From Hungatella sp. (GTDB lineage: Bacteria; Bacillota; Clostridia; Lachnospirales; Lachnospiraceae): a stretch of DNA of 64,000 nt. Shown one piece after another: positions 9,595-17,848 of the stretch (positions within the stretch are counted from its first letter, which is position 1; every line of letters starts with the position of its first letter). A program made the position numbers and the translations under genes. The DNA lies in assembly GCA_009712635.1 (NCBI GenBank), contig WASS01000020.1:124001-188000 (forward strand), given 5' to 3'. Under the pieces are notes generated by a model that saw nothing but the letters and a program-made list of their open reading frames with translations, ran no database searches and was not told the origin of the DNA.

Positions 9595-10295
9595 AAGGAA
9601 ATTCAAAAAGAGTTATTTGCCTCTTTCTTGCTGCCATCGTTGTAATAACAGCGGTGGGATATGCACCACCATCTTTTGCGCTTACTGCAATGTCAATTCA
9701 AGAATGAAGGATGCAGAGGAAATTGCAGCAGAGGTAGCTGCCCCATCACAGGCAGAGAGCTCTGAGGATAAGGCTACGCCCTCAGAGGCAGAAAAACCAG
9801 GAGATAAGGCAACCTCTTCGGAGGCCGTGAGAAAGTTTGTCCAGGTGAAGCCGGAGGAGATCCCGGAATATTATTTCCAGATAAAAAAAGCCGGAAAACG
9901 GTTCTGGAAATTCGAGGACCGCAATGGAATGATTCAGTACCGGGATTATGGATATGTGAACGTTGAGGCGGAATTTCCTCTTTGGTATGTAGCAGATCAG
10001 GCGGGAAGCGTTGAAGATATGTCCTCCTGCGTCAATTTGTATGAGGAGTATTACAATTTAGCTCCATACATATTTAAAAGTTACGACAAAGATGCTTACC
10101 GGATGGCAACACATTGACAATAAGTGGTATTACTTTACCAGACAAAATGAGTCACAGACTTATTATGGAAGTAATTCAGCGGGCTGGAAGTATGATCCAA
10201 CAAAGCCAGGTAAGCCTTATGGATCAATGTATCAAGATGAGATCACTCCAGATGGATACCTGGTAGAGGAAGATGGAGTTTGGAAAAATAAATAG
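9591..10295 (+). pseudogene. Frameshifted secreted wall-binding protein
   Basis: A signal-peptide reading frame (MKGNSKRVICLFLAAIVV..., 9591-9707) stops at TGA, and the homologous sequence continues in another frame (RMKDAEEIAAEVAAPSQAES, to 10117). It then returns to the first frame at about 10090 (MLTGWQHIDNKWYYF, ending TPDGYLVEEDGVWKNK). Two opposite one-base shifts would restore one protein of about 234 aa with signal peptide, ATPSEA/ATSSEA linker and one wall-binding repeat. The middle ORF could restart at the ATGA overlap (9704), but it would then lack the signal peptide. It is either a genuine pseudogene or two sequencing indels. Confidence 0.7.
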
Positions 10296-10303
10296 GAGGA
10301 ACA

Positions 10304-13300
10304 ATGCGAAAAAAATTTGTGAGAGGGCTGGCATACATCATGTGCGCCACCCTGACAATTACCGCAGTACCGCCTTGGGCAGTATATGCGGAATCAAGGA
10401 CAGGAGTTTCCGGTTCAAAAGTGGCCACGCCTTCTGAGGCGAGCCGTGACATAGAATCAGAGGTAGAAGAACCCGTTAATGAAGAGGACGTAGAAGAAGA
10501 TCTGCAAGAAGTAGATCCCGAAGAGATTCCACCTGCGGACCCAGATCCGATTAAAGTTCCGGCAACGGAACCGGTTAATATTGCTACACCATCTGAAGTA
10601 GTAGAACCTACTTTCACGAATGTGAAAAAAGCATTAGCGGCTTCCCTGCTTTCTTCTGTTCCTTCTTCCAGTTTTTTGGGAGATATCTGGGATACCTGGT
10701 CTGGAAAGATCAGTTATGAATTCTTAAGTGGAAGCCAGGGAGAGGGAACGGAAGAAAAGCCATACCTGATTAAAAACCGGGAGCAGCTTATGGGACTATC
10801 TGAACTTACAGCCATGGGAATGATGGTGCCGGAGGCGGAGGGAGCCAAATATGCCGGAGATTATTCCGGATGTTACTTTTCCCTGGGTGCGAATATAGAT
10901 CTTCAGGGAGTGGACTGGATTCCTATTGGCTTTTATCAGGATTCTTCTGAAAAGGCAGGGCAAGTATCCCACACATTTAATGGTTTTTTTGATGGAAACG
11001 GAAAGACCATTAAGAATTTAAAACTGACTTCCTTTGCCGGTTATAACAACGTAGGACTCTTTGGATCGGTCTCCAATGCGATCATCCATGACCTGACCAT
11101 AATTCCGGACAGTAGTTCCATAAAGGGGAATGACCGGACTGGTGTGGTGGCAGGGTATGCAGAAAACAGTGAAATCCGTAATGTAACCGTAAAAAATGCG
11201 GATATCAGCTCCACAGGTATTTCCGGAGGGATCGCAGGAGAGATAAGTGGTACTGTCATTGAAAATGCGGTCTGTGAAAAAGTCATGATTGATGCCAAAG
11301 GAGGAAGTGAAATCATTTATGCCGGTGGAATCGCAGGAGTTGCCTCCAATTCCTCTATCGTTGACTGCGAGGTATCCACCGGCACAGGAACCACTGCAAG
11401 AATTCAGGGAACCGGATACATTGGTGGTATCGTAGGGTATCAGAACGCTTCAAATGTATTTAACACCTATGTAAGCGGAACCATTGGAGGTTATCACTCC
11501 ACCGCCATCGGTGGTATTACAGGGAAATACGCAGCCGGGAAAATAAAAGTGGCACGTTTTGCGGGGGCTATTGGAAATTCACAGCTTGGCTCCATGGCAA
11601 GAGAAGGAACCTTTATCGGAACCAGACAGGGAGCTGCAACTAATTTCAACTACATAGAGGATGTGGCGTATCTGTTTGCTGATACGGAAAGTAAGATAAG
11701 CGCCAATGTCTGCGGTTCCGAGATTGAGGATGACAATGATTATACCTACGCCGCCCATATCGGTTACTGGCACACCGGAGATCTATACTATACTCTGGTT
11801 CAGGGTGGAGTACAAAAGACCATATCAGATCAGTACTTTTATGAAGAACTGGAAAAAGGTATACTGACCGTTCTTGATGAGGAGTCTGGAGATTATATCC
11901 TGGATCACTTTGCACCGGATTCTTTGGGCAGGCCCGTAAGAGGGTATCTATTAAATGTCAATCAGATCGATACAATAGCAAACGGCCAAAACTATTATGA
12001 TATTGCCGCATTGGAAGTACGGGGAAGCTCTCAGTATTCAAGACCCATGGATAAAGAAAATCGGGGAGCCATTGCAACTGGTACCACAGTCACCGTGACA
12101 ACGGCACCAAACAATACGGATACGGAAAAGTTTCAGATCGAAGGCTATCCTTTCTATGTAAATAGCAAAGGAATCAAAAAGAGCAGCACCTATTCAGATA
12201 TCAGCCATGCCTATACCTTTACCATGCCAGAAGATAACATCACCCTTTCCGCCCTTTATAAGAAAGTGGCAGTATCCGTAAAGGTAGATCCGGAAAGCTA
12301 TACTTTTGCCGTCATTCAGACCAGGACTGGAAACCGGAAGAATCCGGTAATAACGACAGAGATTAAAAACAAGGAAGGAAAGCTGATCGCCCGATATATC
12401 AATGGTGTGTTAGAAAAAGGAACGGAGGTGCAGCCGGTAAATATAAAGGCTGTGATTGATGCCAACAATGACGTAGCAGACAGCCGGGTGAAGTGGAGCA
12501 TTGATGATCCTCAGCTCATCACTCTGGCAAAGAACAATGATGAGGATACTGATGGATACACCTCACAGTCAGCAAGCCTTTCTGTCAATTTAGCCTCCTC
12601 TTTCTTTCATACAATCATAGAGGATGCAGAAAAGAAACAGGCAGATGAAAAATACCAATATAAGATTCCAAATACCATTTACGGCGCGGGGCATCAAAAG
12701 GGAGGCGTTGCAGTTTTAACGGCACAGACCAGACCCTCAACTTCCTTTGAAGGAAAGCCTTGTACCGCCAACAGCCGGATCAATGTCACATTTCAGATCA
12801 TAGACAATACCTTAGTAGCCACGGAAGGCGCAGTTCTTGATAAACAGGCGCTTACTTATATAATCAAAGGGACTCTGACTGGGGATCGGATCAATCCACA
12901 GGAAATAATTACAGTAACAGCCCCTCAGTCCTTAACGGCAACGTTTACTCCGGACTTCTTCTCTAAGGATGAAGTGGTATGGACCAGTTCCGATCCGGCA
13001 GTGGTGCAAGTGGCGCAGGATATTGATGCATACCGGGAAGCATCAGTTAGCGCTTTTAAGGATGCAGTTTGGATACGTAACATCATAGCTACTGACAATG
13101 GAATCAAAAGCAATGATCCATATGCCAAAGTATCAGGAAGTGGAAGCCGGGATGTAGTGATTACCGTTGATGGAAAAGACAAGCTTGGGAATAAAGCTTC
13201 CGCTGTCTGCCAGGTAACTATCAACTTTGTAACGGATGACCAGACCAGAGTGATCCCGGAAGGAATTATCCTGGATCAAACAGAAATATTCTATGATCTT

Positions 13301-14515
13301 GGCTATCAGATGGTGGGAGATATCCATTCACAGATTGCAGATAAGAAAGGATTTATTGCAAAGAAACTGTCTGCAACGGTTCTCCCGGATCTTGATGATT
13401 CAACAGAACATAAACCCTATGACCGGACTGTAATCTGGACTTCCTCTGATCCGGATGCGTTATCTGTTGATGAGCAGGGAAATGTAATGCCAGTTGATGG
13501 TGCTGCCTGGATCAAAGAGGTACTTTACAAAGCTCCATACCAGGGAGAAAAGAATGTGGAGATTACGGGCACCACAAGAGATGGAAAGAAAGCAGCCACC
13601 TGTCTGGTGAAACTTACATTCCAGGCAGAATGCCTGGAAGCAGACCGAAACAGTGAGACATTTGATCTGGTACTGACTAAAACAGGAAGAAGAAATAGTC
13701 CTACTTATACCTGGAGCGGTTTGGAAGCCAAGAAATTTTCCACTTCTGCTTATCCAGAAAATAGGGGGAAGAAAATCCAGTGGAGGTCCTCTGATTCAGG
13801 AATCCTTTCCGTAGATTCAGTAGGAAATGTTACAGCCATAGTAATTAATGAAAAACAGGAAGTTATTGCTGGCTGGATCAATGAGATACTGGGAAAATCA
13901 CAGTACTCTGGAAGCACAAACGCTATTGTATATGCAGAAAGCAGTGATGGAAAGCTTTCTGATCCAATCCAGGTAAGATTAAACTTAAAAGTCATTGATA
14001 ATACCACTTCTGGAGGTAGCTCCGGAGGAGGTGGTGGTGGCGGAGGCGGTGGTGGAAGCCGTTCCGTAGGAGTGACGGCTACAGGAAATATCAAAGGACC
14101 GGCAGCTCCCTCTGGTGCTATCACTGGCACATGGACTCAGACTGGAAATGGGAAATGGATCTTTGCTTCCGACCGAACGTATACCGATGAATGGGCATAC
14201 ATAAGTAACCCATTTGCTACGGGAGATCAGGAAAAGGCTTCCTGGTTCCGGTTTGATAAAGATGGATTCATGGTAACCGGCTGGCAGACAGATGCAGATG
14301 GGAATATTTTTTATCTAAAGACGGTTGTCGATGGAACCCAGGGGCAAATGCTCACTGGCTGGCAGAATATAGAGGGAGCCTGGTATTATCTCAACCCGGT
14401 ATCAGATGGAACAAGAGGAAAATTAATGACTGGAATGGTCATAGATAAACAATATGAACTAAATGAAAAAGGCCAATGGATTAAGGACGGGAAAGTGGTT
14501 ACTGCAATGCAGTAG
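10304..14515 (+). CDS. Large surface protein: GLUG repeats, Ig-like domains, wall-binding repeats
   Basis: 1403 aa with a signal peptide (about 1-29, ending WAVYA) and an acidic Pro-rich linker with two ATPSE motifs. A beta-helix-like region with GLUG-type repeats follows (about 140-400; NIDLQGVDWIPIG, FNGFFDGNGKTIKNL, VGLFGSVSNA, GGIAGEISGT, GGIVGYQN). Next come several Ig/Big-like modules with the motif WSIDDPQ / WTSSDPAVVQV / WTSSDPDALSVDEQGNV / WRSSDSGILSVDSVGNV (about 730-1200), a poly-Gly linker near 1240 and C-terminal wall-binding repeats (MLTGWQNIEGAWYYL). The ribosome site AGGAGGAACA lies directly before the ATG. It is probably a wall-attached adhesin or scaffold. Confidence 0.85.
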   Translation: MRKKFVRGLAYIMCATLTITAVPPWAVYAESRTGVSGSKVATPSEASRDIESEVEEPVNEEDVEEDLQEVDPEEIPPADPDPIKVPATEPVNIATPSEVVEPTFTNVKKALAASLLSSVPSSSFLGDIWDTWSGKISYEFLSGSQGEGTEEKPYLIKNREQLMGLSELTAMGMMVPEAEGAKYAGDYSGCYFSLGANIDLQGVDWIPIGFYQDSSEKAGQVSHTFNGFFDGNGKTIKNLKLTSFAGYNNVGLFGSVSNAIIHDLTIIPDSSSIKGNDRTGVVAGYAENSEIRNVTVKNADISSTGISGGIAGEISGTVIENAVCEKVMIDAKGGSEIIYAGGIAGVASNSSIVDCEVSTGTGTTARIQGTGYIGGIVGYQNASNVFNTYVSGTIGGYHSTAIGGITGKYAAGKIKVARFAGAIGNSQLGSMAREGTFIGTRQGAATNFNYIEDVAYLFADTESKISANVCGSEIEDDNDYTYAAHIGYWHTGDLYYTLVQGGVQKTISDQYFYEELEKGILTVLDEESGDYILDHFAPDSLGRPVRGYLLNVNQIDTIANGQNYYDIAALEVRGSSQYSRPMDKENRGAIATGTTVTVTTAPNNTDTEKFQIEGYPFYVNSKGIKKSSTYSDISHAYTFTMPEDNITLSALYKKVAVSVKVDPESYTFAVIQTRTGNRKNPVITTEIKNKEGKLIARYINGVLEKGTEVQPVNIKAVIDANNDVADSRVKWSIDDPQLITLAKNNDEDTDGYTSQSASLSVNLASSFFHTIIEDAEKKQADEKYQYKIPNTIYGAGHQKGGVAVLTAQTRPSTSFEGKPCTANSRINVTFQIIDNTLVATEGAVLDKQALTYIIKGTLTGDRINPQEIITVTAPQSLTATFTPDFFSKDEVVWTSSDPAVVQVAQDIDAYREASVSAFKDAVWIRNIIATDNGIKSNDPYAKVSGSGSRDVVITVDGKDKLGNKASAVCQVTINFVTDDQTRVIPEGIILDQTEIFYDLGYQMVGDIHSQIADKKGFIAKKLSATVLPDLDDSTEHKPYDRTVIWTSSDPDALSVDEQGNVMPVDGAAWIKEVLYKAPYQGEKNVEITGTTRDGKKAATCLVKLTFQAECLEADRNSETFDLVLTKTGRRNSPTYTWSGLEAKKFSTSAYPENRGKKIQWRSSDSGILSVDSVGNVTAIVINEKQEVIAGWINEILGKSQYSGSTNAIVYAESSDGKLSDPIQVRLNLKVIDNTTSGGSSGGGGGGGGGGGSRSVGVTATGNIKGPAAPSGAITGTWTQTGNGKWIFASDRTYTDEWAYISNPFATGDQEKASWFRFDKDGFMVTGWQTDADGNIFYLKTVVDGTQGQMLTGWQNIEGAWYYLNPVSDGTRGKLMTGMVIDKQYELNEKGQWIKDGKVVTAMQ

Positions 14516-14602
14516 CCACCCGTGTGGCCAATATCACAGCACCTTGATAACCGAATATGAACCGATAGAAAAAAATTATATACCTTGGAAATAAAGGAAA
14601 AT

Positions 14603-14628
14603 AAAAAAGAGATTCTATTTTAAGAATC
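14603..14628 (-). terminator. Terminator of the HTH gene
   Basis: On the - strand, GATTC-N8-GAATC overlaps the stop codon and is followed by CTCTTTTTTATTTT. Confidence 0.65.
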
Positions 14629-14826
14629 CCCTTCTTCTACGTACTCCATGATATCCCCTGGTTGCAGCTTTAGGTAACAGCAGATTTTACATAAGATATC
14701 TGTTTTCACGGTCTCTCCTTTAGATAATTTGGCAAGTGTAGGACCAGAGATAATCTCCAGTAAATCAGTTTTTTTCATACCTTTACGATTGATTTGATCA
14801 AATAATTTATAATACCTCATTCCCAT
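14620..14826 (-). CDS. HTH regulator, Cro/C1 type (68 aa)
   Basis: A single small helix-turn-helix domain of the XRE/HTH_26 kind (KLFDQINRKGMKKTDLLE ... GPTLAKLSKGETVKTDILCKICCYLKLQPGDIMEYV). It is transcribed divergently from the small-gene operon starting at 14993. The promoter on the - strand is TTGACG/TATACT with 17-bp spacing (14849-14877), and AGGAGG lies 8 bases before the ATG. By position it likely represses its own and the divergent promoter through the TTAGC-N4-GCTAA sites between them. The role is inferred. Confidence 0.82.
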   Translation of the reverse strand: MGMRYYKLFDQINRKGMKKTDLLEIISGPTLAKLSKGETVKTDILCKICCYLKLQPGDIMEYVEEGDS

Positions 14827-14848
14827 TATGAAAACCTCCTTTTTTATA

Positions 14849-14877
14849 AGTATATACTAAAATAAAATAAACGTCAA
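14849..14877 (-). promoter_or_regulatory. Promoter of the HTH gene
   Basis: On the - strand, TTGACG (14872-14877) and TATACT (14849-14854) with a 17-bp spacer. Confidence 0.7.
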
Positions 14878-14887
14878 TTAAAAAAAA

Positions 14888-14977
14888 TTAGCAAAAGCTA
14901 ATATAATAGATTGACACTCATTTAACTGTATGCTAATATAATATCAACAAAGAGTAATAAATATTAGCGAAAGCAAA
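14888..14977. promoter_or_regulatory. Promoter and three operator-like sites for the small-gene operon
   Basis: The + strand promoter is TTGACA (14911-14916) and TAATAT (14934-14939), 17-bp spacing, with an extended TG. A perfect palindrome TTAGC-AAAA-GCTAA lies at 14888-14901, a degenerate copy (TTAAC-N5-GCTAA) overlaps the -10 at 14922-14936, and TTAGC-GAAA-GCAAA lies at 14964-14977. The arrangement fits repression or autoregulation by the divergent HTH protein. Confidence 0.65.
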
Positions 14978-14992
14978 AAAGGAGAACTACAC

Positions 14993-15364
14993 ATGAAAGC
15001 TAAAATAGATAACAAGGTTTTAGAAGTAGAGGTGATTATGATGAACTATAACGAGGCTTCAGCAGAAGTTGTTATTAAGGAGGGAAATCACACCGGGCGT
15101 TATGTCATTTTGAGGCATGAGGATCTGATTAAAGATTCAGTACCTGTTAAAGCTGTCAAAAGCAAATTAAGCTTTGATCAATGTGATATAGATTACCGCC
15201 GAACAACGAATATGTTTATGGGAGAGTATATATACGGCTGGAAAGCCATATTTAGAGGGCATTTATTAGCCAGTGAGAGAACAAAGGCAGAATGTAAGAA
15301 GATAGCCAGAAGGGAACTTAGCAGGCTTGTAGAGCAAGGGGAAATCAGAAATGTATTGCCGTAG
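14993..15364 (+). CDS. Hypothetical protein (123 aa), first gene of small operon
   Basis: Soluble, basic and without signal peptide or membrane segment (MKAKIDNKVLEVEVIMMNYN... RTKAECKKIARRELSRL). The start at 14993 follows AAAAAGGAGAACTACAC. I do not recognise the family. It is the first gene behind the operator-controlled promoter and is followed by five more small genes in the same direction, which resemble phage or mobile-element early genes in size and AT content. Confidence 0.6.
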   Translation: MKAKIDNKVLEVEVIMMNYNEASAEVVIKEGNHTGRYVILRHEDLIKDSVPVKAVKSKLSFDQCDIDYRRTTNMFMGEYIYGWKAIFRGHLLASERTKAECKKIARRELSRLVEQGEIRNVLP

Positions 15365-15435
15365 TAATACGGTTTTAGAAGTAAGGTACCTATATGATAT
15401 GCCAATAGATATATTAATTAATAGGAGATATAAGA

Positions 15436-15609
15436 ATGGCAGCGATTATGGAAAGCGGTGTAGTGGGAACAGAAGAGGCCCTTGATTATTTTACTGAAAA
15501 GTTTAATGCAGATAGAGCAGACCTCAATAATTTTGAACAAGCTTGTTACATGCAAGTGCTTGTTCTACTTGAAATAGAACTGATGAAAGAAAGGAACATA
15601 AGGAGTTAA
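15436..15609 (+). CDS. Small hypothetical protein (57 aa)
   Basis: Begins MAAIMESGVVGTEEALDYF and is acidic and probably helical. AATAGGAGATATAAGA lies before the ATG. The next possible frame begins at its stop codon. No family recognised. Confidence 0.5.
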   Translation: MAAIMESGVVGTEEALDYFTEKFNADRADLNNFEQACYMQVLVLLEIELMKERNIRS

Positions 15610-15690
15610 GTGAAACCTGATGAAAAGAGATATAAGAATAAACAGTTAGGGCTTACTATGAAAAACAGTATTCCACAAGGAGGTGACTAT

Positions 15691-15834
15691 ATGGCAGATA
15701 TGCTGGCAGTTGGTAGCACTGGTACAGGGATGTCACGTAATGCTCTTTTAATAAATCAAATGTTGTTGCCATCGAACTTAAAATGGAAGTTGAGGAAAAG
15801 ACAACAATTCAGACATGGAAAAAAACAAAATTAG
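15691..15834 (+). CDS. Small hypothetical protein (47 aa), possibly truncated by a frameshift
   Basis: Chosen start MADMLAVGSTGTG has a very strong ribosome site (AAGGAGGTGACTAT). The C-terminal third is oddly basic. The adjacent frame reads VVAIELKMEVEEKTTIQTW up to a stop near 15848, which looks more protein-like and suggests a one-base shift near 15760. No family recognised. Confidence 0.4.
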   Translation: MADMLAVGSTGTGMSRNALLINQMLLPSNLKWKLRKRQQFRHGKKQN

Positions 15835-15867
15835 GATCTAGTTCATAGAACAGAAAGAAGGTAAATT

Positions 15868-16197
15868 ATGAGAGATATGAAAGAGGGCATAAGAAAAGTC
15901 ACGAAACAGTATGAGGAAGATGAAGTCAGAATAAATAATACATCCTTGTCAGAAAAGGAAAAAGAATTGATTGAATATGGCTATGTTCAGTGTTCCTTAC
16001 AAATTGGATATGACATAGTTTCCAAGGGGGATAGTTTCATGGTAGGACTTCAAGAAATGGTTTTAAAAAATGACAGGTTTGAAATGGCAGAAAAGAAGAT
16101 AAGAGAAAAAATTAATCAGTTAGAGCTTGCTACAAAAACGGAATTTGGAGAACATGCAAAAATGGAACTCGAATGGGTTCTTAGTCTGCTAAAATGA
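15868..16197 (+). CDS. Hypothetical helical protein (109 aa)
   Basis: Charged and predominantly helical (MRDMKEGIRKVTKQYEEDEV ... EKKIREKINQLELA), with no signal peptide. AGAAGGTAAATT precedes the start. Part of the small-gene operon; function unknown. Confidence 0.55.
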   Translation: MRDMKEGIRKVTKQYEEDEVRINNTSLSEKEKELIEYGYVQCSLQIGYDIVSKGDSFMVGLQEMVLKNDRFEMAEKKIREKINQLELATKTEFGEHAKMELEWVLSLLK

Positions 16198-16222
16198 AAT
16201 TTGGATAAATAGGAGCTAAAAC

Positions 16223-16594
16223 ATGACAAGAAAAAATCAAAAGAATAGGATTGATATAGGGATGGCATTAGATACTGTTTTAATGTTATATCACAAAAAT
16301 GATAAATTAAATATTATCATTGATCCCAAAATGGAAGTGGTGCATAACGTGAAAAATTCATTTTACCTCACTTCAGGTGAACTAGGTATAGGTAGAGCCG
16401 TCCACCCATGGGATGACCTGAAAAAATGCTCTTGTGGTGGTTATCCATATATGGTTGGTGCAGATGGAAAAGATTTTTGTAGCGGGAGTCCATATAAAGT
16501 TTTTTGTACCCAGTGTTTAAAGAGTACGGTTGCCAATGAAGATATTAGCATTATAAAGAAAGAATGGAATGAGCATTGTTTAATTCCAAGATAA
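16223..16594 (+). CDS. Lar-like zinc-ribbon protein (123 aa)
   Basis: The C-terminal half has the spacing seen in Lar/restriction-alleviation-type phage proteins: CSCGGYPYMV, then VFCTQCLKST, then WNEHCL. This suggests a four-cysteine zinc site. The N-terminal half (VVHNVKNSFYLTSGELG) is unfamiliar. Lar-family proteins are common in prophages and mobile elements, so this supports a mobile origin for the small-gene operon. Anti-restriction activity is not shown by the motif alone. Confidence 0.55.
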   Translation: MTRKNQKNRIDIGMALDTVLMLYHKNDKLNIIIDPKMEVVHNVKNSFYLTSGELGIGRAVHPWDDLKKCSCGGYPYMVGADGKDFCSGSPYKVFCTQCLKSTVANEDISIIKKEWNEHCLIPR

Positions 16595-16625
16595 GAATAA
16601 AAACAATGTGAGAAGGGGAGATAAG

Positions 16626-16808
16626 ATGAAACTTACAATGAGAGAAAAGAGCAGAGATATACCGGTTATGGTGATTTCAGAAAATAAAGAGAGGTACGGA
16701 GTTGTCATAGGCACAAGTAATAATATTGTTGGAATACTGTTAAATACAGGAGAATACATAGATGCTCCGGTGAGTGCAGTAAGAAGAATTCGCAAGTTAA
16801 AAAGGTGA
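16626..16808 (+). CDS. Small hypothetical protein (60 aa)
   Basis: Begins MKLTMREKSRDIPVMVI and reads like a small beta-barrel (RYGVVIGTSNNIVGILLNTGEYIDAPVSAVRRI). The start at 16626 has AGAAGGGGAGATAAG; an in-frame GTG at 16608 lies inside that ribosome site and is less likely. Last gene of the small operon. Confidence 0.5.
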   Translation: MKLTMREKSRDIPVMVISENKERYGVVIGTSNNIVGILLNTGEYIDAPVSAVRRIRKLKR

Positions 16809-16861
16809 GATTTTAATAGTCACAATAGATGATAGCATATATTAGGGCATTTCCCAGCGCC

Positions 16862-16890
16862 TTGATAAGTGGATTAATATATGTTATCAT
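16862..16890 (+). promoter_or_regulatory. Promoter of the transglutaminase-like gene
   Basis: TTGATA (16862-16867) and TATCAT (16885-16890), 17-bp spacing, with an extended TG two bases before the -10. Confidence 0.6.
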
Positions 16891-16916
16891 CATAGTAAGT
16901 AATAGGAGGGCGATGT

Positions 16917-17750
16917 ATGAAAAAGAATTTATTAGTGGCAGCGATGTCGGCTATGTTAGTGATTGGAACGGTAATAACATCCTTTGCGGATACGTATGAT
17001 CCGCAATATCCATTAAAAGGCTATATGGAACCCTGGTTTGTAAATAGCCCTGTGACTGGAAAAACTGCTTGGAAGAGTGATCCTTATAATTTCATCAATG
17101 AGCCTGTTGGTCCTATGCAGTATGCTTTTGATCTTGTGGTCAAAAATAAAGAGCCACTTTCTCTTAATTATTTTGGAGGAGAAGAATTGGCTGCTATTGC
17201 AAAATTAACGAATTATCGAACGACAGGATTAAGTCCAGATCAGGGAAATGTTGATCGCCTGGCAATAGAGTTACAAAGTTTTTTAAACAGCTTTGACTGG
17301 AGAAATGCTTCTGATTATGAAAAGGCAGTGCAGGTTGCCAAGAGAATCACAAAAGCAGATTATCTGGATCAGGAAGGAACCCAGTATGCTTATAGCTGCC
17401 TGGTAGATGGAAAGGCAAATTGCAATGGTTACACTAACGCTGCATATTTACTTTCAGCATGTATTGGATTACCATCAAATGGGCTTGGTTATGTTAGCCA
17501 TATTTATCCATCATTTTTGGTAGATGGTGTATGGTTGGCTTATGAACCAACCACAAAGGATAATTACTTTACAGTAGCAGATGTTTATGCTCCATCTTAT
17601 TATTTAGTTGGAGAACCACAGTTAACACAATTAGGTGAATACTGTAAAGCAACTGGTTACCAAATTCCAGAAAGTGTGGAAGGAAAGTTCCCCAACATAT
17701 CCTATGGATATATTTACGGAGAACGGTCACCATTTATAAAGTTTAATTAA
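16917..17750 (+). CDS. Secreted transglutaminase-like protein
   Basis: 277 aa with a signal peptide (about 1-25, ending TSFA). The C-terminal half matches the transglutaminase/cysteine-protease-like core: CLVDGKANCNGYTNAAYLL with the candidate nucleophile Cys, then YVSHIYPSFLVDGVWLAYEPT giving the candidate His and acidic partner. Such domains act as proteases or cross-linkers outside the cell. It lies directly upstream of the giant SpaA-repeat protein but is separated by a strong terminator, so it is a functional neighbour rather than an operon partner. Confidence 0.8.
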   Translation: MKKNLLVAAMSAMLVIGTVITSFADTYDPQYPLKGYMEPWFVNSPVTGKTAWKSDPYNFINEPVGPMQYAFDLVVKNKEPLSLNYFGGEELAAIAKLTNYRTTGLSPDQGNVDRLAIELQSFLNSFDWRNASDYEKAVQVAKRITKADYLDQEGTQYAYSCLVDGKANCNGYTNAAYLLSACIGLPSNGLGYVSHIYPSFLVDGVWLAYEPTTKDNYFTVADVYAPSYYLVGEPQLTQLGEYCKATGYQIPESVEGKFPNISYGYIYGERSPFIKFN

Positions 17751-17773
17751 ATATTAAATTGCTAATTATAAAG

Positions 17774-17809
17774 AAAAGCTATCGGTTAAATATAATCGGT
17801 AGCTTTTTT
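17774..17809 (+). terminator. Terminator after the transglutaminase-like gene
   Basis: AAAAGCTATCGG / CGGTAGCTTTT stem followed by a T run. Confidence 0.85.
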
Positions 17810-17848
17810 GCGTTCAAAATTAAGAGTAATGGATAGAAATAAGGAGAA

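Noticed and set aside
14537-16868. Direct repeat CAGCRCCTTGATAA flanking the small-gene operon as an attachment site
   Set aside because: Short and imperfect; the right copy contains the -35 box of the next promoter, which is a sufficient explanation.
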